Below, piece by piece: positions 9,513-20,393 of a DNA stretch of 45,360 nucleotides. Where the stretch lies: assembly GCA_036939755.1 (NCBI GenBank), contig JALLAZ010000090.1, positions 1 through 45,360 of the forward strand. The letters are read 5' to 3'. The position numbers and the translations under genes were made by a program. The notes beneath the pieces are model-generated. The model ran no database searches and had not been told where the DNA came from. It saw only the letters and a program-made list of their open reading frames with translations. Numbering within the stretch: position 1 is the stretch's first letter; each line of letters opens with the position of its first letter. The stretch is from Stephanodiscus triporus. Its lineage: Eukaryota; Bacillariophyta; Thalassiosirophyceae; Thalassiosirales; Thalassiosiraceae.

Positions 9513-11793
9513 TCACCATTCGGTCTCTTTGTAGTCCTTGAAGAATTTTCCGTAGTCCTTCACAACCTTGTCACACTCGGGTGTTGCATCCGAATTGATG
9601 CCAACGAAGACGGGATCGAGAATCCTCGCGGCAGCATCCACCTCATCAATGGGCGTCTGGAAAAGATTCGTCTTTGCTATTTTGCTCGCCTTCTCCAATG
9701 GATTCTCGTCATTGATCCATCCGGTATCGACGCTGTTCATATAAATCCTGCTCCTCTTCGCAAGATCCTCGGAGGAGGTCCGAGTGAGCATGTTCAACGC
9801 CGCCTTGGCCATGTTCGTGTGTGGATGGTTGGGCATCTTGTAGCGGTAGAATTTACCCTCCATCGCCGACACATTGATAATGTACCGATCGGGCCTGTTT
9901 GGATCGCCGGCAGGAGCTTCCATCAGTGGTTTGAGACGCGAGTTCAACACGAACGGTGCGATGGCATTCACAAACATGCATTCCATGATTTCGGGCGTCG
10001 ACACCTCATCCATTTTCAGCAACCACGAGTTTTGCGTTCGTAAATCGAGTTGCTGGCCGTTTATGTCGGAGAGACCACTATGGTTAGATCAGGTAAAAGA
10101 GAGACATTCAAGAAAGATGAGAGGAGTGGAGTCAACTGCACTACATCGAAAATCACTGGGGGGAATCGACTTACCGTGGCATTACCTTTTCATCGACGCC
10201 AACGTCTTCCGGGACAATTTCCATTTGAGACATTGCCACCGAGTGAGAGATGCCCGTTGATTCGAATGGCACATACTCCTTGATTGTTGGGTTTTGCCTT
10301 GCAATAATGTCGTCGCACTCGGGAGCTAATCGTTCGTCAGTAGCCTTCGTCGACGAATCGCCGCCGAGCAACAGACCTCGTCGCACCACAGGACCGGCGA
10401 TCGAAGAACTCCCCCCATCGGCGATCGCACACACTTCGTGATCGGACTGGCTCGCGACCAGACGTCGCCGTATGCGCTCGAAGTCAACGCACCCCCTCAG
10501 AACGTCGCGATGCGCCTCGTCGCCCCCCGTCCAGAGTTCCCCCTCCCTCAGCACCAGCGGCGCGTAATACCCCCCCGGACGACGGACCGTCTGACACGCG
10601 TTGTTGATCACGACGTCGATCCCGCGATCGCCGTACGTCACCCTCAGATAGCGCGTGAACGCCTCCAGGCCGGTGACGTCCCGCAGGTCCAGGCCGTACA
10701 CGTTCAGCCTCCCCCTCCACGCGTCGAAGTCCTTCTCGCGTCGGTACGCCGCCACCGCGTTGTTCGGGAAGCGAGTGGTCGCCACGACGGTTGCACCCGC
10801 GCGCAGCAGCTTGAGACAGACATGGTACCCGATCTTGACCCGCGAGCCCGTCACGACGGCCACCCTCCCGGACATGTCGGCGGACTGATGACGCTTGGCG
10901 TAGTTGTACGGTGCGCACGTCGGGCAGAGCTGGTCGTAGAAGTGGTGCATGATTCGAAAGCGCGCCTTGCACGAGTAGCAGGAACGCAGTTTGGGAAGGA
11001 CGGTTGTCGTGGTAGTATCGTCGTCTCGATCGTTCGGGTTACACCGCGAATCGTCGTCGTCCGTGCCGCCATTCGCGGAGGAATGCCGCTTGCCATTGGC
11101 ATCTGCATCATTCCCATTCTCCAGCATTTTGACACCGTAGTCAGCAACTGCGCCATTTTCGTTAGAAGCGGTGTCCACGTGACCGTCCGGAACCAAGTAC
11201 TGCATCAACAGCTGCTGCCTCTCCTCCTCCTCCCCCTTGCTCTCCTCCCGCAACCTCTCAAGCCTGTCCATCCGTCCCTTCCGCAGGTCGGTGGCCGCCA
11301 CGTACTTTCGCTGCTGCGCCCTCTCCGCCATCTTCTGCCGCTTGAGCGTCCGATCGGCGAGGCGTTTCTCGTAGTACTCCGACTCGGACTTTCCCTCGTA
11401 CATGGTTAGCTGGTGTAGCGCGAGGCAGGCGGATAGGGACTTGCGGAAACTTCGGAGGTCGGGCCGGCGGTATCGGGCGAGGCCGTCGTCGTCGTCGTCG
11501 TTGTTGTCTCCGCCGCCCTTCCCATCATTTACATCCTCGGTTCGTTCCGAATCATCGGACGTCCTCTCGTTGCGTTTTCTCTTCTTCTGCTGCTGCCTCC
11601 TCTTCTTCGGGTCGAGGGAGGAGATGGCGTCGAGGACGCGGATCGCCGTCGCCAGGTCCTCCTCGGTTATTCCAAATCCTCCCAGCTGCGGGACCAGGGC
11701 TGATGATTCCCGAGCTGAGATATGAATGGATTCCGCCCCGGCGTCGGCGCTGCCAAGGGCGGTGTCGTCCTTGGATGCCGACAACGAGTTCAT
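9513..11793 (-). CDS. Zinc-ribbon/short-chain dehydrogenase-like fusion protein
   Basis: Two exons, 11793-10175 and 10077-9513. The 97-nt intron starts GTAAGT and ends CATAG, and the product is 727 residues. The first ~300 residues are low-complexity and charged (KKRRQQQKKRKR, an Asp run, Thr run). A CxxC pair (CYSC) and CPTC flank RIMHHFYDQL and form a likely zinc ribbon. It is followed at once by a Rossmann start (VAVVTGSRVKIGYHVCLKLL), DLRD and the VINNAC motif of SDR enzymes. In exon 2 the Ser strand is NVSAMEG, but the position of the usual YxxxK reads TNMAK, so the catalytic Tyr is absent. The CPTC-SDR arrangement occurs in other protists as I recall. NAD(P) binding is likely; the reaction is unknown. 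The gene is divergent from the amino-acid transporter, 228 bp apart. The first exon is strongly GC-rich. Confidence 0.8.
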
Positions 11794-11844
11794 GGGAGGG
11801 TTGGTTGGTATTGTGTAAGTACAATAATACTCTACTTACTAACG

Positions 11845-11853
11845 TACGATACC
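11845..11853. promoter_or_regulatory. TACGATACC site in a bidirectional promoter
   Basis: TACGATACC lies 52 bp upstream of the SDR-fusion ATG (11793) and 169 bp upstream of the transporter ATG (12022). It is an exact copy of the core in GGTATCGTA at 3247 and 8320. The role is inferred. Confidence 0.35.
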
Positions 11854-12021
11854 GTTTTTGTTCTTCGGCTGCTCGCGCGCTTCTCGCGTGGGTCAGACGA
11901 CAGCCATCCAAAATTTTGGCGGGAAAACGTCGTCTGGCCTCACCTTTGTGGAGGCCGAATCTGACGCCTCGCTGTGTGACACCCACAACAATTTTTCGGC
12001 TCCGCTGCACATCAACGAACG

Positions 12022-14033
12022 ATGAAACTCATAGCAAGTCTCTTCCTCGTCCTCTACGCCACAGCGCCGAACGTCGTCGACGCTCGTCGTCGAGCCATAT
12101 CCACCTCCTCTTCATCGCAGGCATCATTCATCCCTCGCCGGGGGAATCAACATGGCGTTGTTTCGCCCGTCAAGAACGATTCATCGCGCTCGTCGCCACT
12201 AACAAGAGCCGATGTCAAGGAAGTGCGCGGCGGAGAGGGCGGGGGCACCGCCACCATGAGCAATGAGATGTTCAACATGGTCAAGGCCGTCGTGGGCGTG
12301 GGAGTCCTTAGTTTGCCCGCTGGTGAGTCGAAGTTGTTGTTGACGAAACGCCGTAAACACACGACCTGTCGCGCAACGGAAACGGAAACATCTTGCCGAA
12401 TGATTAACGAAAGAACCCCCGACGTACAGGGATCATGGCGCAGCAATGCGTCCGTCTCGCTTATTGTACATTGCAAGTAACTACACGCGCTGAGGACCAT
12501 GGTCTTGACCGACCAATATCACCAAACCCATATATGATGGCATCGATTATCGTTTCTTCTATGTCTTGCGTTTCGTGAATGATTGAGTGTATGCTACGTT
12601 GCTTACATCCAGTTGCTCACTTTCACTCGCATGCCTTCCACTGTCCCACGATTCATACGCGTAAACAAGGTATTGCCGCCTTTGGCGATGCCCCGTCGGC
12701 CGCCATCCCCGCCGCCATCCTGATCGCGACCATCGGCGTCATCGCCGCGTACAACTTCTCCCTCCTCGGGCGTCTCTGCGCCATCACCGGCGCCTCCTCC
12801 TATCGCAGCGCCTGGGAGAGGACCATCGGCGAGACCACGGCCTGGATCCCCGGAACCACCGTCATAATTAAGACCTTTTTTGCCATCCTCGCGTACAGCA
12901 TGGTCCTGGGGGATACCTTCAGCGCTTTGTTCACGACGATCGGGATGTCGGTGAGCCGCGAGAAGGCGTTGGTCGGGCTCACGCTGACCGTCCTCCTGCC
13001 GCTATGTCGTCTCAAGAGCCTGGCGAGCTTGGCCCCGTTCAGCCTCGCCGGCATCGCCGGAATGCTCTACACCGCCGTCGCCATGGCGGTGCGAAAATTC
13101 GACGGATCGTACGCCAGTCCCGACGCCGGCCTTGCCATGGACGTCGCCAAGTCCCTCCGACCCGCCATCGGGACGAGGGGGGCCTCAGCCGTCTTCAGCT
13201 CCAACGCGTTCATACTGATTTGCATGCTCAGCACCGCCTACATGGCGCACTTCAACGCTCCGAAGTTCTATCTGGAACTCGAGAATAACACCATTGCGAG
13301 GTGGAACACTGTCGTGGCGAGCAGTTTCTCGATTTCAATTTTGTTCTTCATCGGGATCGCCGCGATTGGATTTTCCACCTTTGGAGGTGTGTGTATTCAC
13401 GTTTCCCGTGCCTGATGCCTTTGCTATTATTTTTTATGTATTGCCTTTTGTCTTTTCTCTGCAGGTGCCTGTAACGGTCTAATATTGAATAATTACTCTA
13501 CCAAGGATACTTTGATGGGGTTCAGCCGCGTGGCGGTGGCATTTGCACTAGTGTTCACGTGAGTGCAATTCATTTCCTGACTTGCCAGTTCTAACACTGA
13601 TTTTAACGCGATATCTCTCATAATGACCTTGCCTCTATTATTCCGATCTCGCTGATGCCTCTCATTCCATGAATCCAGGTATCCTCTGACCTTTGTGGGT
13701 TGCCGTGATGGCCTCCTCGAAATGATGAAGGTTCCCAAGGAAGAGCGAACCGACGCCAAAGTGGATAAGCTCACTTACATCATTCTTGGGATCGTGACGG
13801 CAGTGGCTTTAAAAATCACCGACCTTTCGTTTATAATGAGCTTTGGCGGGGCGACGCTGGGCAACGCTCTAATTTATGTATACCCCGCGATGATGTTCAG
13901 GAGTGCGGTGAAGAAGATGGGCACGAAAGCAACAACTGCGCAAATGATAGAAGTTCACTTGGCGATGATATTCGCGGCGTTCGGTATTGGAATGGGGTGC
14001 ATGGGTGCCAAGATGGCGCTGGGAAAGCTGTGA
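12022..14033 (+). CDS. AAAP-family amino acid transporter
   Basis: Four exons: 12022-12322, 12670-13386, 13465-13558 and 13679-14033, giving 488 residues. Donors are GTGAGT, GTGTGT and GTGAGT; acceptors are ACAAG, TGCAG and TCCAG. The first intron (347 nt) is much longer than most here. The protein begins with a signal-like hydrophobic stretch (LIASLFLVLYATA) and a Ser-rich linker. It then has the AAAP first helix MVKAVVGVGVLSLPAG, followed by about ten more hydrophobic helices, including YNFSLLGRLCAITG, STAYMAHFNAPKFY and the last pair LALAMIFAAFGIG-like. AAAP proteins are proton- or sodium-coupled amino acid carriers of plasma, vacuolar or endosomal membranes. No Phe follows the signal-like segment, so plastid import is not indicated. 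Exon 2 is very GC-rich and exon 4 is not. Confidence 0.85.
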
Positions 14034-14444
14034 CTTTGATGACAATCATGAATGGACGATAATATGGTATCGTCTAAGTTTAAGCATTAACGGTGTTCCC
14101 TTCTGAGCTAAGCTTAGACTATTTCAATACATAATAGACAATGCCACGTTAAGGTGCCAGCAACAATTAATTATCGCCGAATAATGACCACACAAGAAAT
14201 TCACTTCTGAACCAAGAGCAATTCCAATGCAAAATACGCAAGGTCGGATAGAGATCGACAATGGCTGTCAACCTAGGTAGAGTAATGATCTAAGTAAAAG
14301 CACTCTAGAATCTTCAAAATTACTCGGGAATCTATTCTACAACAAATGATGTCGTACGCAACTCAAACTAACTTATGGTAGTTCCTTCATTCTATGAATA
14401 ATTCAAATAAATTTTCATCCAAAAAGCATGGTCACATTAATATA
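14034..14444. other. Convergent intergenic region
   Basis: These 411 bp of AT-rich sequence lie between the 3' ends of the transporter and the nucleoporin gene. I see no reading frame, repeat or RNA gene here. It probably holds the two 3' untranslated regions. Confidence 0.5.
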
Positions 14445-17400
14445 TTAGCCCATAGTCTTGAATCCGCACAACCTCCGAATAACAGATTCTCCGTACAAAC
14501 CATCAGGACTTAGAGAAAAAGTAAGTTGAGATGAACAATTCAATGACATTTGGCAGTCTAAATCCAAGCTGCGTGCAGGCAGTTCATGTGATCCATTGTC
14601 AATTGCTAAAAGCTGCACACGAAGGTTAGACAATAGTCTATCCATCTCTACAAGGATAATGCCAAGAGGTGTTCTGGTGAACCCATATCGGACCAGGGTG
14701 GGAGGAATCGAAGATTTCTTAAGGGCATTCGCTGCGCTCATGGAAATCATAGTCTCCATATTTGCCGCTATGTCAAGTAGATGGTCAATGTTGACATCAC
14801 TTGTTTGTACTTGATTCAAGTGCATATTTGAGAGCTTTTCTACCTGTATCCATAACTCGAGAAATTGGTAGAACATCCCACATCCATTTGGTTTGTTCCA
14901 GCAATCAGCAGTATCGTCAGTTATCTTGGACCTGAGAGAGTGAAGAATTTGACATAACTGCTTCCTCGACTCTTTTCCTTCTAGAATCATGTGGGGAATC
15001 ACGGTACGTTCCAGCACAGTCATCGAATCAATGGCTGAAAACCGCATGAGATTATCCAGCATTCCAAAAACATCACCCTCCGACGCACATCGGTAGGCAT
15101 GTGCCTCTAAAAACCACTCAGGTGGAATACCAATGTTTTGTAAAAATGAACGGCGGCTCTCGGCAAGTGGGTCAATTGATGGCACATAAAACCTTGCAAT
15201 AATATTTTTGGCACGCAGCAGTCTTGCAGATGCTGAACATTCGGACACAGTCTCGTTGCCGATGAAACAAAGGCTTGCGTAGACTGCCCATTCCCAATAT
15301 CCTCCACCAATGAGCTGCGATATGACAGAATCGATAACCAAATGTTCTTGGTAATGACTAAACTTTGACCTGGATAGCGCAGTCAAGGTTGCACAAAGAT
15401 GGAATGACGACGAAAAGTCGTGTTTACATTGAGAATGACTCGATGGAGCAATAATATCCGCAAGAGGCATGTTTAGATCTTCGTAGTGATTCAGCACTTG
15501 GTAGAGGATGCATTGCTGTGTTGCATTGGATGAATTGTCACAATATAGTGGTGTGGCAGGTGGGGCAAGACCCGCAGATACATCCGAGCTGTATTGCTTG
15601 ACAATCGATGAAACAGAAGCTTGATCATCCTGGGAATGAGAACATGACCAGAGATACATCCCGAAGCGACGCCTCCAGTCAATATTGTACGAATCACTTT
15701 CTGATTTGTAAATCTTCCTCTCAGTATCAATTCTACCACTAGCAAGAGAAAAAATTCTCAAATGGAGGTTGGGGTGAATTGTTGGGCGCCACTGCTGTGC
15801 CACATTTCCAACTGAGTATCGCAAAAAAGCTGAGCTTGGGCACTAGTATTTGATAGAATAAGTGACAAACGTGGACAACCAATGTCGAGTGCAAGAGAAG
15901 ACGCTGTTGCAACATCGCCTCCAGAGAGTGCAGCGAAAATTGAGCCATAGACATCGCTGCTTGATGACTGAGCAGCTGCAATAGCCCTCTTCGTATCGCT
16001 TGAAACAACTCCTTTGAGCCAGGTGGAAACTGCCTCAAGACGACGAGATTGATTTAGAGTGCTGTGGAGTGTTTTGTCTCCGCCATATAGACATACAAGC
16101 AAGGAAAATGCATTTGAAACGATTTTGTTGGTTGGGCTGCTGAGTGGGCACATTGCCGAAGACAAAGAATAGTCTTCAAGTGCACTGATCAATGCATCAT
16201 TTCCAGACCCAATACTTCTTGGTAGTGTGAACGTAGGCGCATCGAATTCGCTGTCCGTTGCCTTGACACAGTGTTTCTTGTGAGTTTGCATGAGCGAAAG
16301 GATTGCTGAAAGCTTTTTGTCGGAATTATCAGAGGACAGAGAAATATCAGGTCTAGATTGAACCAATACTTGAGCACCCGAGCTAGAAGGCTTGATCTGA
16401 ATAAGTGAACCGTCAGGTCTCCAGCCTAATAAATACATGGATAGAGTGAAACCTGAGGTGTTGATGAATGGCAAGATAATTGAGACATGCATTACACGAT
16501 CTTACCTACTCGAAACGATCGTCTCATACGCATTCCAAAGTCTACATTTGACGATGATGCCTTGTTCAATCCGCATTTTTCAGCTAACCTGTTGCAGATT
16601 CCCGTTGAAGGAATTGACCCTGCCGGCTTGAGAGGCTGCGTGACTGGGAGGGTAAGCTCATCTGCCCCTTCATTTGGAAACAATATTTTTGTTTCTTCGA
16701 CCGCCATTGGTTCAAACATAGTCACTTCCTCCTCACATTCGGCTAGTACCTCTTCTGTCATCATCGCATATGCCTCCTCCGCAGCGCAAACGATTTCGTT
16801 AAGCTCCTGATATCCGTCATCTTCAGTTTCACTATGATCACTTATTTCGGTAGAACTCATATTATCTGTGTGTGCGGATGTGCTTTCATCCTCATCGATT
16901 GGTGCGTGCATCCTGGAGGCACCCCCAAGTTCATTTGTTTGATTGGTCGGAATAACACTTTCTTGTTCATCATCTGATGTCTCTAGAAGAGGCGTCGACT
17001 CGATATCGTTATCTGAGTCGTCGTCCGAGTCGTCCAAGCCGTAACGACTGAAGTGTCCGACACGAAACGTCCACACTCCACTTTCGGAGTCGAATGATAT
17101 GAGCTCCGCGCCCATTTTCTTCGTAGATTTTTCGATCTTGCGCTGCAGCTTGTCTTTTGCTTCTGCAGAAGACTCCGCGCCTTCCTTGGGATAGACATCG
17201 TACATAGTGATGACAGCTGGGCGATTCAATTTAGAACCCTGCTGAGGTTTCTCACCGTTCGCCTCAGCTTCATCATACACTGACACATTCTTCCTCTCAA
17301 TCACAACCACAGAATCAATGTCAACACCTCGCACATCTACCGCACCATCCCATGCAACACTTCCATATTGAGGCCTTTCGACTTTGAAGCCAGTAACAGC

Positions 17401-19862
17401 AGCAAGGTCAGCTTCCGACATAGCCTCGAGCTCAGCTATCGAAGGGTAAACATTGTAGCCTGGCTTCGTCAACTTTGGAACAAATGGGTTGTTCGCTTGC
17501 AGCGGTGAAAAAGAGGAGGGACCTCTAGCAGAATCAACAACCTGTCTGTAGAAATCTTCCGCTGGAGTTGATGGAGAGCCTGCCGCTCGCGGTGTCTGTT
17601 GGGGAGACACCGAATTGGTCGGCTTTGTCTGTGATCCATTTATTGACGCAAAGCTGGGTGCTCTCGGAGATTCATAGTTACCGTTTTCCAACGCGCCGGC
17701 ACTACTCCCATTGAATGCGCCATTCGTCAAGAGGAGTCGAGTTTTCGGCTTAGGGGTCAAGGAATTCGGTTTAATAAAGAGTGCCTTGGTCGTGGAGCCA
17801 ACAAATCTATTAGGAGACAGTATTGGCGACCCAGTTTTCATTCCAAGCATAGCAGCAGGAGACTGTTTCGTGGGAGTGTAACCTCGAGGGCGAATTTTAG
17901 CCGCTGACCTCGGAGCAGCTCTGTAAGAAAGCAGCGCTGAGGATGACGTCGCAAGTGACACTCCTCCACCATTCCAGTCGCTCCCAGAATCACTGTCGTA
18001 TTGAGATGTTGGTACTACTTTCGAACCCGATGGAAGATTGCCACGCCAAGCCTCGAGAAGCTCCATCTGTTTCTTCTGGTTTTCCACAGTAGCGAGCTGT
18101 TGAGCGAGTAGGGCTTCTGCCGAAGGAGGAGGCGGCATTGGAACCGTCGGGACGGCAGGATAACCATACAGCCCCACAGGAGCGGGTGCTGGCGCATGAC
18201 CAAAAAGACCACCAGTCGAAGGGGCTGGCGTTTGCCCAAAAAGCCCGCCGGTCGCGGGCGCCGGGGTGGATCCGAAGAGTCCGAGTCCGCCCGGCTTCGC
18301 CGGAGTTGGAGCTCCAAACAACCCTCCCATTGCCGGAGCTGGCGCAGGCTGGCCAAAAAGCGATGGAGCGGGAGCGGGCGAACCAAATAGTCCTCCAGCG
18401 GCAGGCGCGGGGGTCGATCCGAAGAGGCCACCGGCAGCAGGAGCTGGCGCAGGCGCACCAAACAAACCTCCGCCTCCGAATGCGGGTGCGGGCGCCGCCC
18501 CGAAGGAGGGAGCTGGTTGCGGAGCAGCTCCGAAGGCCGGCGCAGGAGCGCTCCCGAACAGCCCACCGGCGGCAGGCGCGGGGACGCCGAATGCCGGGGC
18601 AGGACTGGGCTGGCCGAAGGCCGGGGCGGGGGCCGCCCCGAACAGCCCCCCCCCGGTCAGCGCGGGAGCCGGAGCGCTGCCGAATAGACCCCCCGCCGGG
18701 GGCGCGGCAGATGCCCCGAACGCGGGAGCCGACGCGGGCTGCCCGAAGGCCGGGGCGGGAGATGGCGAACCGAACGAACTGAACAGGCCGCCGGTGGGCG
18801 CCGGAGCGGGAGCGCCGCCGCCGAACAGGCCGCCCGTCGACGGAGCGGGAGCCGCCCCGAAGGCCGGTGCCGTCGCGGGCTGGCCGAATGCCGGGGTCGG
18901 CGCGGCGCCGAATCCGCCGAAGGCGGACGGAGCCGGTGCCGCCTGGCCCTGCGTTCCCTTATTCCCGGCCATGTAATCCTCGAGGCGCAGCTCCTCGAAC
19001 GATTTCTGCTCGTACTGGGGCATGGCCGTGATGGCCTGCAGGACGATCGTGCTCGTTCCGTCCTGTTTCATCGTCGTTTGGTATTGGGCCACCGTCGTCC
19101 CCGTCTGCCCCTGCTGCTGGGGCTGACCGAACCCCCCGGCCGCGGGCGCCGCGCCGAACGCTCCGACGGGCGCCGTGCCGAACGCGGGCGCGGCTTGGGC
19201 GCCGAACGCCGAGGGCGCCGAGGAGGACGACGACGATCCGAAGAGGGCGGACGGAGCGGCGCCTCCGAAGGGGGGAGGGCTGGGCGACGCCGCCCCGAAC
19301 AACCCCCTGGCCGCGGGGGCGGATCCGAAAAGTCCGCCGGACGGCGCGGGAGCGCCGCCGCCGAACAGTCCCCCCCCCGCCGGCTTCGCCCCGAACGCCG
19401 AGGACGCCGTCGAGGATCCGCCGCCGAACAGGGCCGGGGCGGGCGCCGATACGCCCCCCCCGCCGAACATGCCGCCGGAGGCGACGGGGGCGCCGAAGCC
19501 TCCCCCCCCCCCCCCTGCTGCGGGACGCCGAACCCCCCGATCGACGTCGTCGTCGTCGTCGACGACGGCTGTCCGAACGCCGAGGGGGCGGAGGCCGACG
19601 GCTGCCCGAACGTCCCGGCCGTCGCCGTCGTCGCGGGCGCGCCGAAGAGCGACGTCGACGCCTGACCGACGGCCGGCTGTCCGAATCCGCCGGCCGACGA
19701 CACCCCGCCGAAGCCCACGGAGGCAGACGATCCGAATCCGCCCGCCGCCGGCGCTTGCTGCGACGACGGCTGGCCGAACCCGCCGAAGGGGGCGGGGGCC
19801 GGGGCGCCGAACGGCGCGGCGGGTGCGCCGAAGGGAGAGGTCGCCGGCGTCTGTCCGAACAT
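14445..19862 (-). CDS. NUP98: NUP98-NUP96 nucleoporin precursor
   Basis: Order from the start: FG/GLFG repeats (MFGQTPATSPFGAPAAPFG onward); a GLEBS-like Rae1-binding motif (ITAMPQYE, EELRLEDYMAG) near 18950-19090; more GLFG repeats to about 18100; an autoproteolytic domain beginning LTKPGYNVYPSI and ending GHFSRYG, with cleavage expected between Phe and Ser at 17050/17049; an acidic linker; then NUP96, starting SFRVG/WRPDGSL across an 80-nt intron (16505-16426) and ending at 14445. Self-cleavage would release NUP98 (about 937 residues) for the permeability barrier and NUP96 for the Y-complex scaffold. Two frameshifts break the frame: one in a ~14-G run (19502-19515), one near 15771-15785 (HSSGAQQ continues one frame over as HPNLHLRIFSLASG). 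Both look like indels, not introns. The gene is divergent from coatomer alpha. Confidence 0.9.
19502..19515. repeat. 14-base C homopolymer (G run on the coding strand)
   Basis: This run lies in the FG region of the nucleoporin gene exactly where the frame of the first ~117 codons stops matching. Upstream reads GGFGVPQQGGGG; downstream the FG pattern (GGFGAPVASGGMFGG) is in another frame. One base fewer or two more would restore one continuous FG frame. It is a likely sequencing or assembly length error, or a slippage-prone allele. Confidence 0.85.
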
Positions 19863-20393
19863 GCCTTTTATCGTATTACGTTGCTCCTTCTCGCGTCGTA
19901 ACCCACACCCCCCGCTCTTTGTTGGTTAGGCCGCGTGTCGACGATTGTGACTGCTGCGATATTTTTACCTTTTTGGTGGGCGAAGTCTGACGGGTTGAAA
20001 TGACGGAGGCAGGGAGCGGAGCAATGTGGATGGATTTCGTAAACACCCTGTCCATAAAATAATAGACCTCGCGAGTCGTGTGTTTTTGTTGTCTCACGCG
20101 ATGGTAAAGTCAACGCATACTGAAAAAAGAACAGAGGACTAAGGTCGTGAGGGTATAGGAGTCGAGCGGGATGGCCTCGCTTTATTGATTTTATGCGGCT
20201 TTTAGCACTCATCGGAAATCACTCACCGCTCATCATCATGGTGCTCATATCATTTTTTTGTCTTTTTGTGGTTGTTGTTGGGATGGATGGGCGGGGCGGG
20301 GGTTACAGTTCGCGGGCGCCCCCCCAAAATGCTTGCAAGTAAAAACACATGCCACACAACCACAACAAGCCAAGCACACACACACACCTCACG
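19863..20393. promoter_or_regulatory. Bidirectional promoter region, nucleoporin and coatomer alpha
   Basis: These 531 bp separate the NUP98-96 ATG (19862) from the coatomer alpha ATG (20394). The region has TATCGTATTACG at 19869-19880, just upstream of the nucleoporin start. Near the coatomer gene there is a TTTTTTGTC/TTTTTGTGG stretch, a CCCCCC run and a CA microsatellite (20374-20386). No other gene is evident. Confidence 0.55.

Noticed and set aside
10438..11409. Long plus-strand open frame (323 codons) opposite the SDR-fusion gene
   Set aside because: It lies antisense to a confirmed gene in a GC-rich patch where stop codons are rare. It encodes Arg/Val/His-rich sequence with no motif.
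19502..19515. Programmed ribosomal frameshift in NUP98
   Set aside because: A plain homopolymer with no slippery heptamer-plus-pseudoknot arrangement that I can see; length error is simpler.
18266..19990. Plus-strand frames of about 180-270 codons opposite the FG repeats
   Set aside because: They are mirror images of the GLFG repeats (Pro/Ala/Gly-rich) caused by base composition, not genes.
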